From assembly GCA_009869945.1 (NCBI GenBank), contig WIXG01000332.1, positions 1 to 64,000 of the forward strand: 64,000 bases of DNA. The letters run 5' to 3'. The DNA is from Mesaphorura yosii (taxonomy: Eukaryota; Arthropoda; Collembola; Poduromorpha; Tullbergiidae). Made by a program: the position numbers and the translations under genes. This document shows positions 25,301-38,733 of the stretch, piece after piece. The notes under the pieces were generated by a model. The model was given only the letters and a program-made list of their open reading frames with translations, was not told the DNA's origin and searched no databases. Every line of letters starts with the position of its first letter. The stretch's first letter is position 1.

Positions 25301-28300
25301 CGAAATGAGTTCGTAAAGTGACAATTTAAAGCAGGAAGGTTCTTTCTTCTGCCACTGCACTGCTGTCACTTCCCACTTGACGGTATGTCAGTCAAAACTG
25401 ATTGGGAACTTAAATTCACCTGCACTGTTACAGAGAGTAGATTTTGGCCCACCTGTAATTATTCCTTCGCATTATTATGTGTCAACTGTCAACGCAACAA
25501 GACTTTGGTCTTCTCATGCAGTTAGTTTCTCGCTCCCAAAACGCGCTCATGTCTCGTTTTCTCTGATGTGAAAGACTCTTGTCAGGAAAAATTAATTATG
25601 ATAACTCAACATGTCATCCCAATTGTCGTCGTCCCATTCATTCGTGGCCCCTGCAACTGTACTTTTTGCACACAGAGGACACGCAGTATGCGAATTACCG
25701 CCTTGTGTGAGCACACGCTAAATTCCGAGAATCCTGTTGTCTAGCTGGCACAACATTTTGTATTTTGCATAATTGTTCACGTGAACTAAGCGATTTATTC
25801 GTGTCGTGAGTGTTAAGCTCCCCAATCTTTTCCGCCGCAATTTGTGTCACAGTCTCAAATTCGTCGTGAAGTCTTTACTCTGTTAATCCTGAATAATGCA
25901 GACGCAGAATTACATTGGCTTTTCTCACGATTCACTCACCAGCAACCAAGCCCGGATTCGCCAGAGGTGTTGATGTAAACTTTGCCCTCCATTCCGTGAA
26001 ACAGCTCGCTCGTGTTGCTGCCTCCTTGCGAATCGCTCTGCTGCGACGACGCGTCGCATGCTCTTTGACCCGCGTGGGCGTGCCCATGATGGTGGGCATG
26101 GCCCTGGCCGTGCCCGTTGTGAGTGTGATGATGGCGCTGGTGGCTGTGACCGTGAGAATGGTGATGGTGAGGCTGTGACTGGTGGCGAGTCAGGACAGGG
26201 ACCTCCAAAATCAATGCAGCCTCTCCAATCGAATCTTCAACCAGTTTCCACGTCAGAGGCTCACCAGTTTTCCTATTACAAGATGTAATTGTTAGAAAAG
26301 TCACAGCTAAATTTAATTTTGCAACTTACTCTCGCACTGGCAGCATGCCGACACCTGCAAATTAAAAAAACACATACGATTAGCAGGATTCTGATGGTCA
26401 TTTATTAATATAAATACAAGAACACACATTGTTTTTTTTTAAATTTCTCTTCCGACAGCGCATTAACAAATTTACACAATGATTTATTACTCGCATTTGC
26501 TTCCTTCTCTTTCAGATTTATTTCACGAGACAGTTTATGCAACTCTGACTCTGCCATTTAATTTGCTAATTGCAGTTTGGTGAAATGAAAACGACAAACA
26601 GATCTGACGCTAATGACGCCGATGATGCAGTGGAATGAAAGTGAGAATATTTGTGAGCAAATGCAATTAGTGAACCAAAAGTCGCCAAAAATTATTTTTA
26701 CTTACAAACTGGCTGCATAGAAATATATTTTAACCAAATTCAAAAGTACGAAAGTCTAAAGTTTTCATCATTAACGTGAGTAATTCGCGAGTAATAAAAT
26801 TGAGTTCTTGTTTGGGTGTAAATATTTAAATGTGATATCGCATTTCGCTGACACATTAGAACGATGGGTTGATGACCTTCAATTTGCGAACTTACTTAAT
26901 TATAAAAGCTTAAGAACCCAATGCATATTTGAGTCGGCATTGTTCTTAACAAAACGCATGAAAGGTAAATAATAATCGGACATGGGAGCAAGTAGGAAAA
27001 GATAAGCAGTTCACGCGGAGACTTCTTTTCATTCTTCAGAGATTTTATCACAGCCGAAATGCAACAACGAAGAACGAAGACAGGAAGGCACAAAAGAAGT
27101 GGAATCAAAAGCGAAATTATTAAAAAACCATGAATCAAACACAATTTTTATTGTTATCATTTTATAACAATATCATCAGCGAAGGAAGCATGGAACGAAA
27201 ACATGAAGCAATTTTTTGCAATTTTGCTGGCAAAATCTCGTTTTACGTTCCGAGCCCGTCGACTCTCGACTGGGAAGAATGCGAGCAGGCGGTGGGGTGT
27301 ACGCTCTTTACAATCAGATAACAATCTTTGTACAGTCAAGTGAGCTATAAATTGGATGGTCGAGAGAAGACGAAAGAATCCCGTAATCCGCGATAAGCGC
27401 AAAAAAGAGTCAAGCAGGGAGCGGAGCGTAACAGCAGCAGCCGGCATTTAATTCGCCATACAATTAATTCGTCAAATGCTGACCAGCAGCGAAACAGATT
27501 GAAATTCTTATGTAATCGTATCACACGTGCGTTCTTGTACTGTACTGCTAATGACGGACCACGGACGTTAATTCCCTGAACCAGTACAGTAAAAAGAATT
27601 TGCTAAGCTGCTCAAGGTGCCGTGTCCAAATTAAATAAATAGTGTTGTGTGACGTACGTGGAACTCTATTCCAAATGTACGCGAGGCGGACGGCAGGCTT
27701 CTGATTCTAATCCTCAAAAGATTCTAACGGAATTTCCCCGACCAGGCTCCCGCATGTGCTTGCCATTTGCTTAACGAGATTTTATTAACACATCACCGTC
27801 TTTCTGTTTCGCAGCCGGCGTGGGCGAAGCGTCGAAAAAACATACGCAAAATACGTACTCTGTCGCTCACGTGGAACTCAGCGTCACCGTCATCTTGTCT
27901 TGTTCCTATTCATCGTCATCTTCGTATCGTAACGCTGATGATTATGAGATTATAATGTGTGCAAACAATCATACTAAAATTAAACACGAATTCCTCGAAC
28001 AATGGCAGGCAAAGTTTTGAGTTTGCGCTGCTCACGCGCGTATGTGTGTGTCGTGTACACAACAATGGCAATCGGCAATAAATGAAATGGCTTTTAATCC
28101 CGAGTCTTCTTCGAATGATGACAAATCTCACATCATTCAGATAGCTGCGGCTGAGCGTTTTAATATTAATGAGAAATATAAACAATTAAATTTGTAACTT
28201 AAAAGTTGATAGTTGTCGAATTTCGCATTTCGCATTGATTTGCATGCGACGAGACACCTCGAGATAATGGAAACAATGAACTTTCAGTGTACACTTGCTA

Positions 28301-30735
28301 GTTCCGTGATTCTGTGCTCGGTTACTTACTTCGGACTTTGAGGTGCAAGTTTGTACGACTCTTCATTAGAGACAGACACTCCTGATGAACAGCTGCGGAG
28401 ACTGGATACCCGTTCACTCGCAGGATCTGATCGCCAACCTGTAAATTCAAAACGTGCTTTAGTTCTCCGATTAAAAAAATCCGCAAATCAGCAATTTGCA
28501 ATTAGCAGTAGCAATTCCCATTAGTCCACTTTTCGCATACATAATTGGAGGGGAAGCTAGCGTCGGGTTTCGCTTAATTTAGATTGTCGTCAGACATGCA
28601 CGCAATAGTTTAAGCAAAAAGAAGCGCATTGTGTCATTGTCTTAAATTCTTACGAAACGAAAGAAGCACGTAAGAATTAGTACACACGTAACGCAGAAAT
28701 AGGGCTTTGGATTCAAGCACGAATGAGGCGCTGAAACGAAGAATGAAAATCGTGACATTCAAATTGGCGAATTGTCATCCGAACAATTTCTGCATAAACG
28801 GTTTGCCAACTTAGTCTATAAACCTCAACCCTCTCATCATCTTCGATAATCTGTATTGCGTGTCTTCCCATCTTTGGTGACCCGCATGAGAAGGATCAAA
28901 ACACGCAAGTTCACAAATATGAGCGTGGGCCGGACTTTCGAGCCCCGCATTTCGCATTCGCAGTGGCCGCGTTGGAATCAAAGAATGAATTCGCGTCTGG
29001 AGTAAAAGTGCGAAATTCACATTTTCTAATATAAACCATGGCAATTGTCGTCTTCCTCGTGTTATGCTTCTTCCTTTCTCTAAAAATAAATATTGCGAGC
29101 AAACATCGAGACGAATGAAATCAAACGTTGCACAAAAGACACTGTACTCATGAAACTTTGAGATGATAATAACTGCAGGACGTCGCAGGGGGTCCACATG
29201 ATTTGCCTTTTGTTCGCCAAACACAAAGCAAAATTGTCAACAACAAAATTAGACTCCGCGATTCTTCTGGACTGCGTGTACAGCTCATGGGCCCATATTT
29301 GAACTGTTGCTCGTTCGCTCGCTCTTCCGTATTTTAAAGAGTTGGTGAGCTGGGCACAATTTAGGCGCCGCCGCCGTTTTGATCAGTTGTTCGGTTATCG
29401 AATTGATCGTCGATCAAGCTCATCTGCACAACCCACTGCCTTACTTTCCCAAAAGCCGAATATTAATTTGAATTTGGGGAACAAAGCGTGCTGTTGTTTC
29501 TTCATTGACAAGTATGCAGTTTTGTTCGTATGTGTAACGCAGCAGCGCCATGGCGGTGGAGAAATTGATGGCGTTGCTTGCGAGTCTACCGACCACCGGC
29601 ACAAAGAGAAAGGGCGCATATTCATTCGCACCTTGTTCATTCTTCCGACTATTCGCACAGCAGCGCAGAGGTCTGAGAGCTGCCGCTGTGTTCATGCGCA
29701 AATTCGCAAATGAAGATTACATTTATTTATGTATGATTAATTTCATGACAATGACAATGGAAAATGCAAATAGTAAATATGGTAGCCTTTTATGTGCAAA
29801 CTACTTATTCAAGCCAAGTAACGTTATTCCGCATGTATTCTTAATGTGATCATTTGTCAGCTGCAGTCGTCGTGTATCAAAGACGTCTCTTGTTGGCCGA
29901 ATTTACAGCAGAGAGCACAGGCTTTCCTTTGATGGGAGAAATCATTATCATCATTGTACAAGTGCGAGTGTGAGTACATTAAAAATTTCGGAAAGTTGGC
30001 ACTCGGCTTAATTCTACGTCGGCGCGACAGATTTAAATATAAAAACAATTCTTCTCCATTCTGTCAGTGAAAACGCTGTACTTGAGCCCGAGACTCTTAA
30101 AACATCGTAAATCGCATCACATGCAAGTGAGATTTGAGTCAAGAGGCTTTTGGGTTTTTCTCTAGCGAAATAACGGCGAGCGTTGACTGTCGAGTGAAGC
30201 GCGGTGAGAAAGAATTCGACACATACATCAAAATGAAAACAATAGCACTTAATGAATGTAGATGTAACGTGAGAGTTTTTGAGGAATGTGAGCCGTCGCC
30301 AAATTTACTATGGCCAGACAGAGCCAACCCAACGTCATTCCGCCGCAGCCGCTCGAAAAGAGGATATTAGGCCATCAAATCCTTCATTACCCAATTTTGT
30401 ACTAAATACTTGCAGTCTCAGTCAAAACAGAATGTTGCGGGTGGAAAATGAAAATGTGCTGCATCCTCCTCGCATTAACTGCAAATTGCCGACCATGCTA
30501 CATGTAATCTACTATTGCTACTCTAGGATGGGTGCGAATTTTGGTGTTATTCGCGTTACTCGAGCTGTGTGCAACTTACTCGCAGTCCCTGTCGATATGC
30601 GATGGTTTTCGGGACGACGGACGAAACAAAGACGCCGGTTCCATGCTCGTGACCTCCACGAACTGAAAACCCAAATGCGTGGTCCGGAGTTGGACGCTTA
30701 AGCTTGATTGATCTGATTCGGCTGTAAGTCTCCAT
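19383..30735 (-). CDS. USH1C: Harmonin-like PDZ scaffold protein (USH1C family)
   Basis: Harmonin is a scaffold that links cadherins and myosins to actin in microvilli and sensory cells. Twelve coding exons: 30735-30580, 28438-28330, 26354-26330, 26272-25940, 24446-24302, 23027-22720, 22241-21926, 21777-21583, 21500-21075, 20861-20643, 20215-19949 and 19880-19383. They total 2997 bases, 998 residues, in phase throughout. PDZ1 starts at residue about 10 (HAFGFSVRGGHEHGTGVFVS, GLRVGDQILRVNGYPVS). A harmonin-type linker follows (VGMLPVRE, EPLTWKLVED), then a histidine-rich insert. PDZ2 comes next (KVYINTSGESGLGC, RPGIFVQSTKSNGVAREAGL, RPGDQILYCNGHSF, AVQYLKASKHLNLSVLKG). A coiled coil (RLAEERWKLEQEQRRLQQEA) and a long Ser/Pro/Gln/Asn-rich tail complete it. 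The vertebrate N-terminal helical domain and PDZ3 are not seen. The start METYSR follows an in-frame stop, so an alternative upstream first exon is possible. Confidence 0.9.
26074..26184 (-). repeat. Histidine-rich low-complexity tract coded within harmonin
   Basis: Nineteen of 37 codons encode histidine, alternating with Gly, Ser, Gln and Ala (for example HHHHSHGHSHQRHHHTH). CAC and CAT codons are both used, so this is not a simple trinucleotide expansion. The tract sits in the linker between PDZ1 and PDZ2. Confidence 0.85.
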
Positions 30736-31808
30736 TTTGGGAAAAATTGGCCGGTTAAATTCTTCAGAGATTCGACGCCTTCATTTCACCTGAAATGCAA
30801 TCAAACATGTTTAATTAGGTGAGATGTGAAAGATTTGGCAACGTACTCGTGGCATTCGTAGACACATTCCATGAGTCATACAAGTGGAAGCACGCTTACA
30901 CTTAAATTAGAGGATACAATCGTAGGGAGTGAAAGAACTGGAGACGACAAAAAATACAAACGCGTAGACATCTTATTAAAAGGAAAAACGGAAATGGATG
31001 AGTTGCACGGTTGAGTCTGGTATGTTTCACTGTCTGGCCTCTTCATCGTATCAAATGTGTACACACGGGCGCGCAATGCATGAAGGAATTTTGGAATGTT
31101 ATTGCACCGCAGTCAGAAATTATATATAATACAGGTAAAATACGCGAGCATGAATGGTATGCTTGCTATGCTCGTGTGTGTTTAGCTTTTCTCGTCAGAA
31201 TAGTTGACATACCGGAAATATGGCTCAGTGCTCAACAACCTAAAAACTAACAGTCGTGTCGAGTTGAAGGGGCAGAATTAGACTGATGCCTGTGTTACGT
31301 CCGTGCTCGTATTCTTCTGTCCTTTAAACGTGGCAAACATGTAGTATATTTTTTGTACTCAAGCACGAGTAATTTAATTACAACTCATTTTAGTTCACAG
31401 GCCACATTATTTTTATTTTTAGTGTAGGACGAAATGACTGAACTCGACCGATTCAAAGATTCTGACTGAATGAAATGGAATGTTGAAACAAACGCTTAAT
31501 CATCGGTTCTTAATCGAAAAGAAGTAAAGTTCAGCAAGACAAACAACGTAAGTAACTGTATAAAATACAACGCGAAAAATGCAGCTGTCCGTTAGATTAA
31601 TTGCAGTCCTGGTTATTTTAAAACAAAACTAGAATGGAATCATGATTCATGAAAGGGCGTCATTGTCAATTCATGGCCAGGCTCTTAATAAACGGTAGAA
31701 AACGTTACACAGCATTTGACAACTGGCAGTAACCTTTATTGATAAGGTATTGTAGTGCAAATGGAAGTAGGAAATGGTAAGTGGGAAATGTGGAATATTT
31801 GGAATTAC

Positions 31809-31829
31809 GAATCGCGAATCGTGAATTGT
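31809..31829. repeat. Three 7-base tandem units (GAATCGC/GAATCGT/GAATTGT)
   Basis: Three consecutive 7-mers, each differing by one or two bases from the next, inside the non-coding stretch upstream of harmonin. Confidence 0.6.
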
Positions 31830-34800
31830 GATTTTCATATGAAATGTCAAGTGCCTAATGACAGGAGCTCTATGCAAATATGAATAACGTTGCAAACGGA
31901 GAACGAATTTTCAATTCAATACAATTAGTCAAAAATTAGCATGCTGAGATTAAAAATTAGTACGCATACGTGCAAATGTATGCGGGGGTTTACGACCTTC
32001 TAAGCCGTTAATACCTGACAATAATAATAATCACGACAAATGACAACACAAAAATGATTTGTCATAATAATAGAGCAATAGTGCCTTAACCCTTTCAATA
32101 AGGCGTCATTTGTCATTGTCCATGTAGAATAAGCAGCCGAATAACGTCTCGCCAAACGCAACGCAGTATTTAAACAGTCTGAATTGATTTGATGTGTTTA
32201 TTATTGTTTGCTTAACCTTTCCCTGCACGGCCTGCACTGCAATACGCTGTGAAGTTTGTACAGTGCAGCATAAGACGTTTAGACGTTGGGTGTGACGAAT
32301 CGCGATGATGACGAGATTCGTCGCAGTTCTAATTCTATTTATACCACTCACCTGAAAGAGCCGTTGCGATGCGATTCGGTTCTGGCTCTGCTGCGTCGAG
32401 ACATTTTACCTTTCAATCTGAATTCATTCACATATTATGCAATGCTGTTTAGCATTTAGCAACACTTACACGCTTTTGATCACCATTAAACCTTCCCTTG
32501 AATTTCTCTCCTTTCGCGCGATTCTCATGCCCGATAGGCGTGCATTGCTTTGCATTGTTGGGTTGATCTCATAATAGAATCGTCAAAGTCGAAGTCGTAA
32601 TCTGAAGTACACATTGTAATTACTCAAGCGGCAAGGCAAGGCAACAGGTGATTTGATTACTCCGTATTGCGTAATAGATGGCGAATACATGAAATCACTC
32701 GATAAATTAAATTTGCATTGACGATTCTGATTAGCAATCCAGATCTTAAGATCTTGAAGGCTTTGACGACCGCACATCAAAAATCGCGATGGGCTCCGTC
32801 ATATAGTCAACGTACTGCGTCCCATTTTGACCACGCAAGCTTAAGAAAGTTGTGCCGCGTACGGCTCAGACGACTGGCCGACTGCGTCGCCGCTGTCGCA
32901 AAAGTGCAGTCTGACTACTATGCTAAATTGAATTTTATCGTCGTAGACGGTGAAGGGAAAAGAGAAACATTTATTTATTGCTTGGCACAGCAATGCTGCT
33001 TGCTCTCTATTATAATGTCGTGCTCCAATTTCCTTTTTATGTGCACTGCACTGCTCACAATGAGCATCAGCATTGATATGATCATCAGCATGACATTGTT
33101 GTTGCTGGATCATAAATAATAATAATTACTGTTCATCATCAGTCTTAATCTCTGCATGCGATTGAGAAATCCAAATCGCGCACACACGCAAGCAACGCAC
33201 GGCACGGCTCATGCACATGTCACGTAACGCGGCCTAACAAGAGCAGTCCACAGAATAAAAAGTCCACAGAACGTAAAATGCAATTCATCAACTCATCGTG
33301 CTCGTGCTAAAGACTACCATAGAAATGTTGGCTTTCTTGCTGCATGAAACTGATGCGATTAAAATTAAGTCTTTTTCAGTCTGAGCCTGATTTCAAATTG
33401 GTACTTTGCAAATGAATTATTAAATATTTAGAAAATTGTGCCTGCGCTTGCCCTAAATTTGAGCGAATTCGAAAAAGATTACAATTTTACAAGGCTTGAT
33501 CTGACTGAGACAATTTACAGCTTACAGCGTCTGCTCTGCTTTATGGGATTATGAATGGGAATTGGATTGCAATTCAAATCATCAAATAAGATCATACAAT
33601 TAGCTTTAATTTCCTTCCCCAAGGTTATGTTTTGATACTGGCGTAAAGGCCGAGCTAATGTTAAATCACCTGCACCGTACGATTAAGGCCGTAGTGGGAA
33701 GATTCCTGCTCCTTGCTCCGAGCAAATTCAATGGTAGCAATTCATTATTCGTATTTGCCATTGTAATTAAATACTTTTCTTGTAATCATTGCTTTAGCTT
33801 TGGTGGTGGCCCCAAATGAGTTGGTTCTCATTAAGTTCGTTGTTCCCTGGGTCATTTTAGCAGCGCTGTGGCAGTACACGTACGCGTACGCGTAAAGTGC
33901 GACCGACCGAGTGCTAAAGCAATAAAGATCTGTATCTTGGAGCAGCCGCCGCAACCAAGAAATGGCCACCATACACGAGCCGAGTCGAGTTCAACAGTCA
34001 GGCGACTCAGGCGTTTACCCTTTGGTAGGTTTCAGCCACTGCGTAGTGCTAATCGCCTTGACCCGTAAAGTCACAAAAGAACTTCCATTACACAAGGACT
34101 TTACTCAACTCGCAACCGCCATTTTCCTTAATTTTTCAATCCCTGTACGTTGTACGTGTTTATTAATTAGGACTTTTCATTCTCTTTGCAAATGCGAAAA
34201 GTATGAGACTAAAATTAAATTAAATGGTAACACATTTTGCATCAAAGTACTCGCAATCGCGATCGCAACAGTGTTTAGCGCAGCACAGGAAAAAATCGTG
34301 GTTTATTCTCACAATGCTAGTCAGGCCAAGCTACGCCAATTATTGCAACAATCTATATCGCGCCACACAACTTCCACCACGTCACAATGCAAAACAACAA
34401 TGCAATAGCTCACAGCGTAGATGGCTGGCTGGCAATCATTTCGTAGAATGAAAGAACGGTGAGGCAAAATCGCAAAATCCCATTAATATTTTTTAAGTAT
34501 TGTACATCCGGTATATTCACTTGCGCTGTCGAGTAGCCGACTCATGTGATTATTGTGATTGCGAATCTCTGAACAGGGCAGAAATTTAAGGCAAGCCACA
34601 ATTCCGTTGATCTGCGAAATTAGAAGGCAGTGGTCGTGTGTGGATTACGTCTTACGTATGCGTCTTGTCACAGAAACATAAAATAATTCCCGTACTTTCC
34701 TCCTTCCCTCAGATGTTAGGTAATTACAGTTTGTAGTTCGTACATGCCTGCCAGCCCAGTCTGAGAACTCGGATGACGTTGTTAGTTGTTGGTGGAAGGA

Positions 34801-36970
34801 TGAAAAGAAAAGAGAATGAATGTCCTCTTTGTTGAAATTGAAACTCACTCAAGTAAATCAATTGACCAAGTTAAGTAAGTCAAAATATGCACGCGTTACG
34901 CGTATGTAAATGCAACCAACCAAAATAATGCATCCAAGTATTTTTAAACCGTTCATTTCCTTACCTGCCGTGCCAACTCAACGCGTTTTTAAGAGTCAGG
35001 TTGGGTCTGTTTTATTTTGCATTGTTCAATACGTATTTTGTTGCCCCTCCTGCCCAGTTGCACTTACTGCCTGCTCCGTTTAAATAAACACAAACGAAGC
35101 CAGAGACCCAACGAATCATACGTATGGGCATGAAAATTAATTCATCGCAGTCCATATGCTCATGTTCAGGTTGATTTGATCTTGCCACGATAGTGCGAAC
35201 GAGAATATTTTAATTTGACGTCTCAAATGTCCGCCCGGTCTGACGCTTCTCGTCACAAATATCCTTTTGCCAAATGCAGTTTTAATTGCCAAAAATCTTT
35301 CCCAATGCCCAATTTGGCTTCATTAAGTAGCTTCCATTTAAAGTAAATTGGAACACGTATCATCGGTTAAGCCTCTTCGGTCATGACGCCGGGCAGTGAA
35401 AACGGTAAAAAGAACGTGCGAGGCTGACTCCCAAAAGCATTCTGCAATGCACTCATCACGAAAAATGACATGCTTAAACCACTCTGTTTGCAATTTCTAT
35501 AAAATCTGAAGAAACGTGTCGATTTTTTGCGGTTTATCGAGTTTAAGTTGTTTGAGTTGTCGATAATTTGGTGCCTGCAACCATTTTATGACGCTGCGGC
35601 TGCGCTTTTGAAACTCCGTTTCGTGCTTTGCTTTGCTTTACTCCGCATAAAAAGTCAATTTAGGAGTTGGATCCTGCTCAAGTGAAAGTTTTAAATTGCT
35701 GTTTTTGTGACCGGCTCACTGCTTCAGTCAATACACAATTTACGCAAATGCATGCGCCACTTGTCGAATCACTTCAAATTTCGAGGCGAGATGATATAAA
35801 AACAGGCATTCTGCGGAAAAATGCAAACGAGAGTTGTTGATAGCGAATGTCTGCGTTTTATTACCACTTAAATTAATTTTATGTCTGGTACGGGATTTCA
35901 GACGGCAGCGAGCCCGATTTTGGGCATCCTGAATGTAAATTCAACGACGTCCATTTTCATGCATATGATAATAATTTCTAAGCAAATGCACCAAATGTCG
36001 ATAGAATAACGGCTCATGGAAGCAACTCTTGAACAAGAAATGATAGAGTTGTACCTTTTGACGACAGTTCCCAGCAGAGTTTCCAGATCGCAATTAAATT
36101 TGATAAATTACTTCTATTTTAAACACGCGAAACTTTTGCTTCTATCCGATGCACTTTGTTTCTGTTATTCACTGATCTCTGAAGTCTCACTTTTACGCGC
36201 CCGAAGAAAAAGTCACTTCTAACTCTGCGCGTTACGCGTTTATTTGATTTAAGTTCCTCTCTGCTGTCAAAAATTCGGGAACGGTTTCTCACTTGTAATA
36301 TGCGCACAGGTGACAGGACTGGTGGTTTGCTTTTTTGACAACTTGATTGCCAAAAGCCAAAACCAACAATCAAATGTTCCCACAGTTTACTTTGTCTGAT
36401 GTTATGCAACTGAGGAAATACAAACACGACACAACCTAATTATGGACCGATGAATACGGCGTAAGATTACCTTCGAACACAATCTACGATCAGGGATGAT
36501 TGTTACTTGAGTCTGCAGTTAACACAGTGTCATGTGCGCTCAATTGGAGAGTGAGGACGATGAGAACGGTGATAGCTTCATGATGGCTCGTCAGAGACCA
36601 CAATTTGACTGACTCGAAGGTGGAAAAGCGTTCGCATGGTGGTGGCGAGATGAGACGACGATGGGCTTAACGAGGATGAGATGGGAAAGGGTTCATTGTT
36701 GGAGTATTCTCAAGTTTGTTCTGCTGTTGCTTTGGTTCACAGCAGCAGCGAGCAAGTTAATATCGCAGCCAGCAGAGTAGATGGTTTTTCGTCAGGTAGA
36801 AGAAACGTACAGAGCAAAACGGAAATCGCGTACCTTTACTGTGCTTAAACCTTCAGCGTACTGACGAATTTCGCTTCGTGAAGTTTAAAATAAGGAAAAT
36901 GAACAGCGAGACCATATACTACTGTTTATCTGTTTATTTTGACGTGCCTCAGACCAAAAACCGGAAGCCT

Positions 36971-36985
36971 GAGCTGAGCTGAGCT
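36971..36985. repeat. (GAGCT)3 tandem repeat
   Basis: Three perfect copies of GAGCT in non-coding DNA. Confidence 0.7.
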
Positions 36986-38733
36986 AGGAAATGGAGTTAG
37001 TGAACACAAAATGTGGCCATTGCCAATTACCACACGGTGAATGCACTGCACTTTGTATTGTTACCACATAGCCAACTGGATTCAGAGCATCTCATGATTC
37101 TCTTCAAGAACCTGCTCAATTTCCAGTCAGTCAAAATGCAATGCTGTGTTGTAAAACGCAGAACTCTGGATTCATCATTCATGTGAGATTCGTGTAAAAT
37201 TCGAATCGAACAAGAACTCACGAACAGGAGCAGTGACACCAGAAAAATACGTAAAATCCCAAGCCCAATCCGCACGCAACGCGGCGGCTACAATTAAGAT
37301 GCACTTCCTTTTCTATCCCACTTTGGCATGTTCAGCGCATTTCATCGATGGTGTGTAATTCGATGCAATTACGCGTGTTGCCGTGTTCCGTTTGCGCGTA
37401 AACTTAGGCTGTGCCACATCACGCCAACTCGGCTCGTTGACGATCCTGACAACGCAAATGCTGATGAGTGACACCAGTTCATAGCGCACTGCATCGGGTT
37501 TGTTTCCGTGCGCTCCGTGGCTGTGCACGACTCCCCCACTCGCGACACCCGATTCACCTGCCTGCTTGCCTGTTGAGTTGGTCCTGTAATTTGTATTTCG
37601 GGTCACGCAATTCATGTTCCGAGGAAGTTTTATGCGTACAGTGTACTGCTTTTGTTTTCATTCATCGCATTAATGCAGTAAGGAGCATGACTTCAGTTTC
37701 AGTTTGTTTCTCTCCGTGCCAGGAAAGATGTTCATTTTTACTCCCCAAAGCACGCATCGCATGAGACCATATTGCATTTATGACCAGCAAGATTTCAAGT
37801 ATTCAAGGGATTCAGCCTTTTAACGTGAAGCACAGTATTTGAGCACTCGACTCCTGGTTATTGTACTGTAATTGCTTTGCTTGGCTACGGTCATCATCAT
37901 TATTGCCAGAATCTATTTACTGGTGGCGTTCTGCTTCTGCGCGTCTGGGTCTACAGTGCATCATCTCTTTTTCCTCCATGCTTCAATTATTATGATAATA
38001 ATAGAACGAACCATGATGAGCGCTATAACTGAACTGAACATTGAACATCACTTTCCACCGCCGCGCCACCGTGCCATTATCCTTAATGCATTACGTGTTA
38101 CGTATTACACAAAAAATTGAGCAGTGCAGGCAATCAAAGAACGAACGGACTATCAACTGGCCATTTTGATGGTCAGGTGGAGAATGAGTTGCTTACTTCC
38201 GGTGGAAGTCAACTCAGGCAAGCGCAAGCGGCTGGGCACAAACCCAGGCTGAAGGCAGGGATGAAGGGAAAATTTAATGAGCGTATCGGCTGAACCTTTC
38301 CTGAATGAATTTTCAATACCTTAACTGCTTGCTGCAACAAAAGGGGAATGAAAACGGGTAACATGCTGGAAATGATATGGAATATGTATCCTGACGGTTG
38401 GGGAATGTGTGTACAGTACTACTGTTGAAAACTAAGCTCTTGCTCACGCAGGTAAGCTGATTGCAGATTACAGTAGAATCAACAATTTACGATTGCCCAC
38501 CCGATTCGATGATGTATCCCCAAACAAAGATCTGTTCTTCTCTCACTTGTTGTTTCACTCAGCTATCCTTGGAAGAGAACTGTAAGTGCGGAAGACCATG
38601 TGCTTCATGATTTCAACCTACGAAAAAGAATTGACCGGAGTCGACTGCTATCGAATCCGAATAAATTAACTAATCTAATAAGTTTGAGAGTGATTTGCTG
38701 GAGTTGAGTAGTTGGAAAATACCATTTTACAAG

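Larger units (their letters stand above)
30736..38733. other. Eight kilobases without recognisable genes
   Basis: This interval separates the first coding exon of harmonin from the FASTK-RAP gene. Open frames are short on all strands and lack phased splice sites or recognisable domains. I looked on the minus strand for the missing harmonin N-terminal domain and did not find it. The interval probably holds the harmonin promoter, 5' leader exons and enhancers. Short tandem arrays near 31809 and 36971 are the only repeats noted. Confidence 0.45.

Noticed and set aside
29340-29850. Overlapping plus- and minus-strand open frames of 86-123 codons in the first harmonin intron
   Set aside because: Several frames open at once with no family resemblance and no splice context; probably chance.
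32718-33119. Plus-strand open frame of 133 codons upstream of harmonin
   Set aside because: Its start lies in repetitive AT-rich DNA, no domain is seen, and the antisense frame is equally open.
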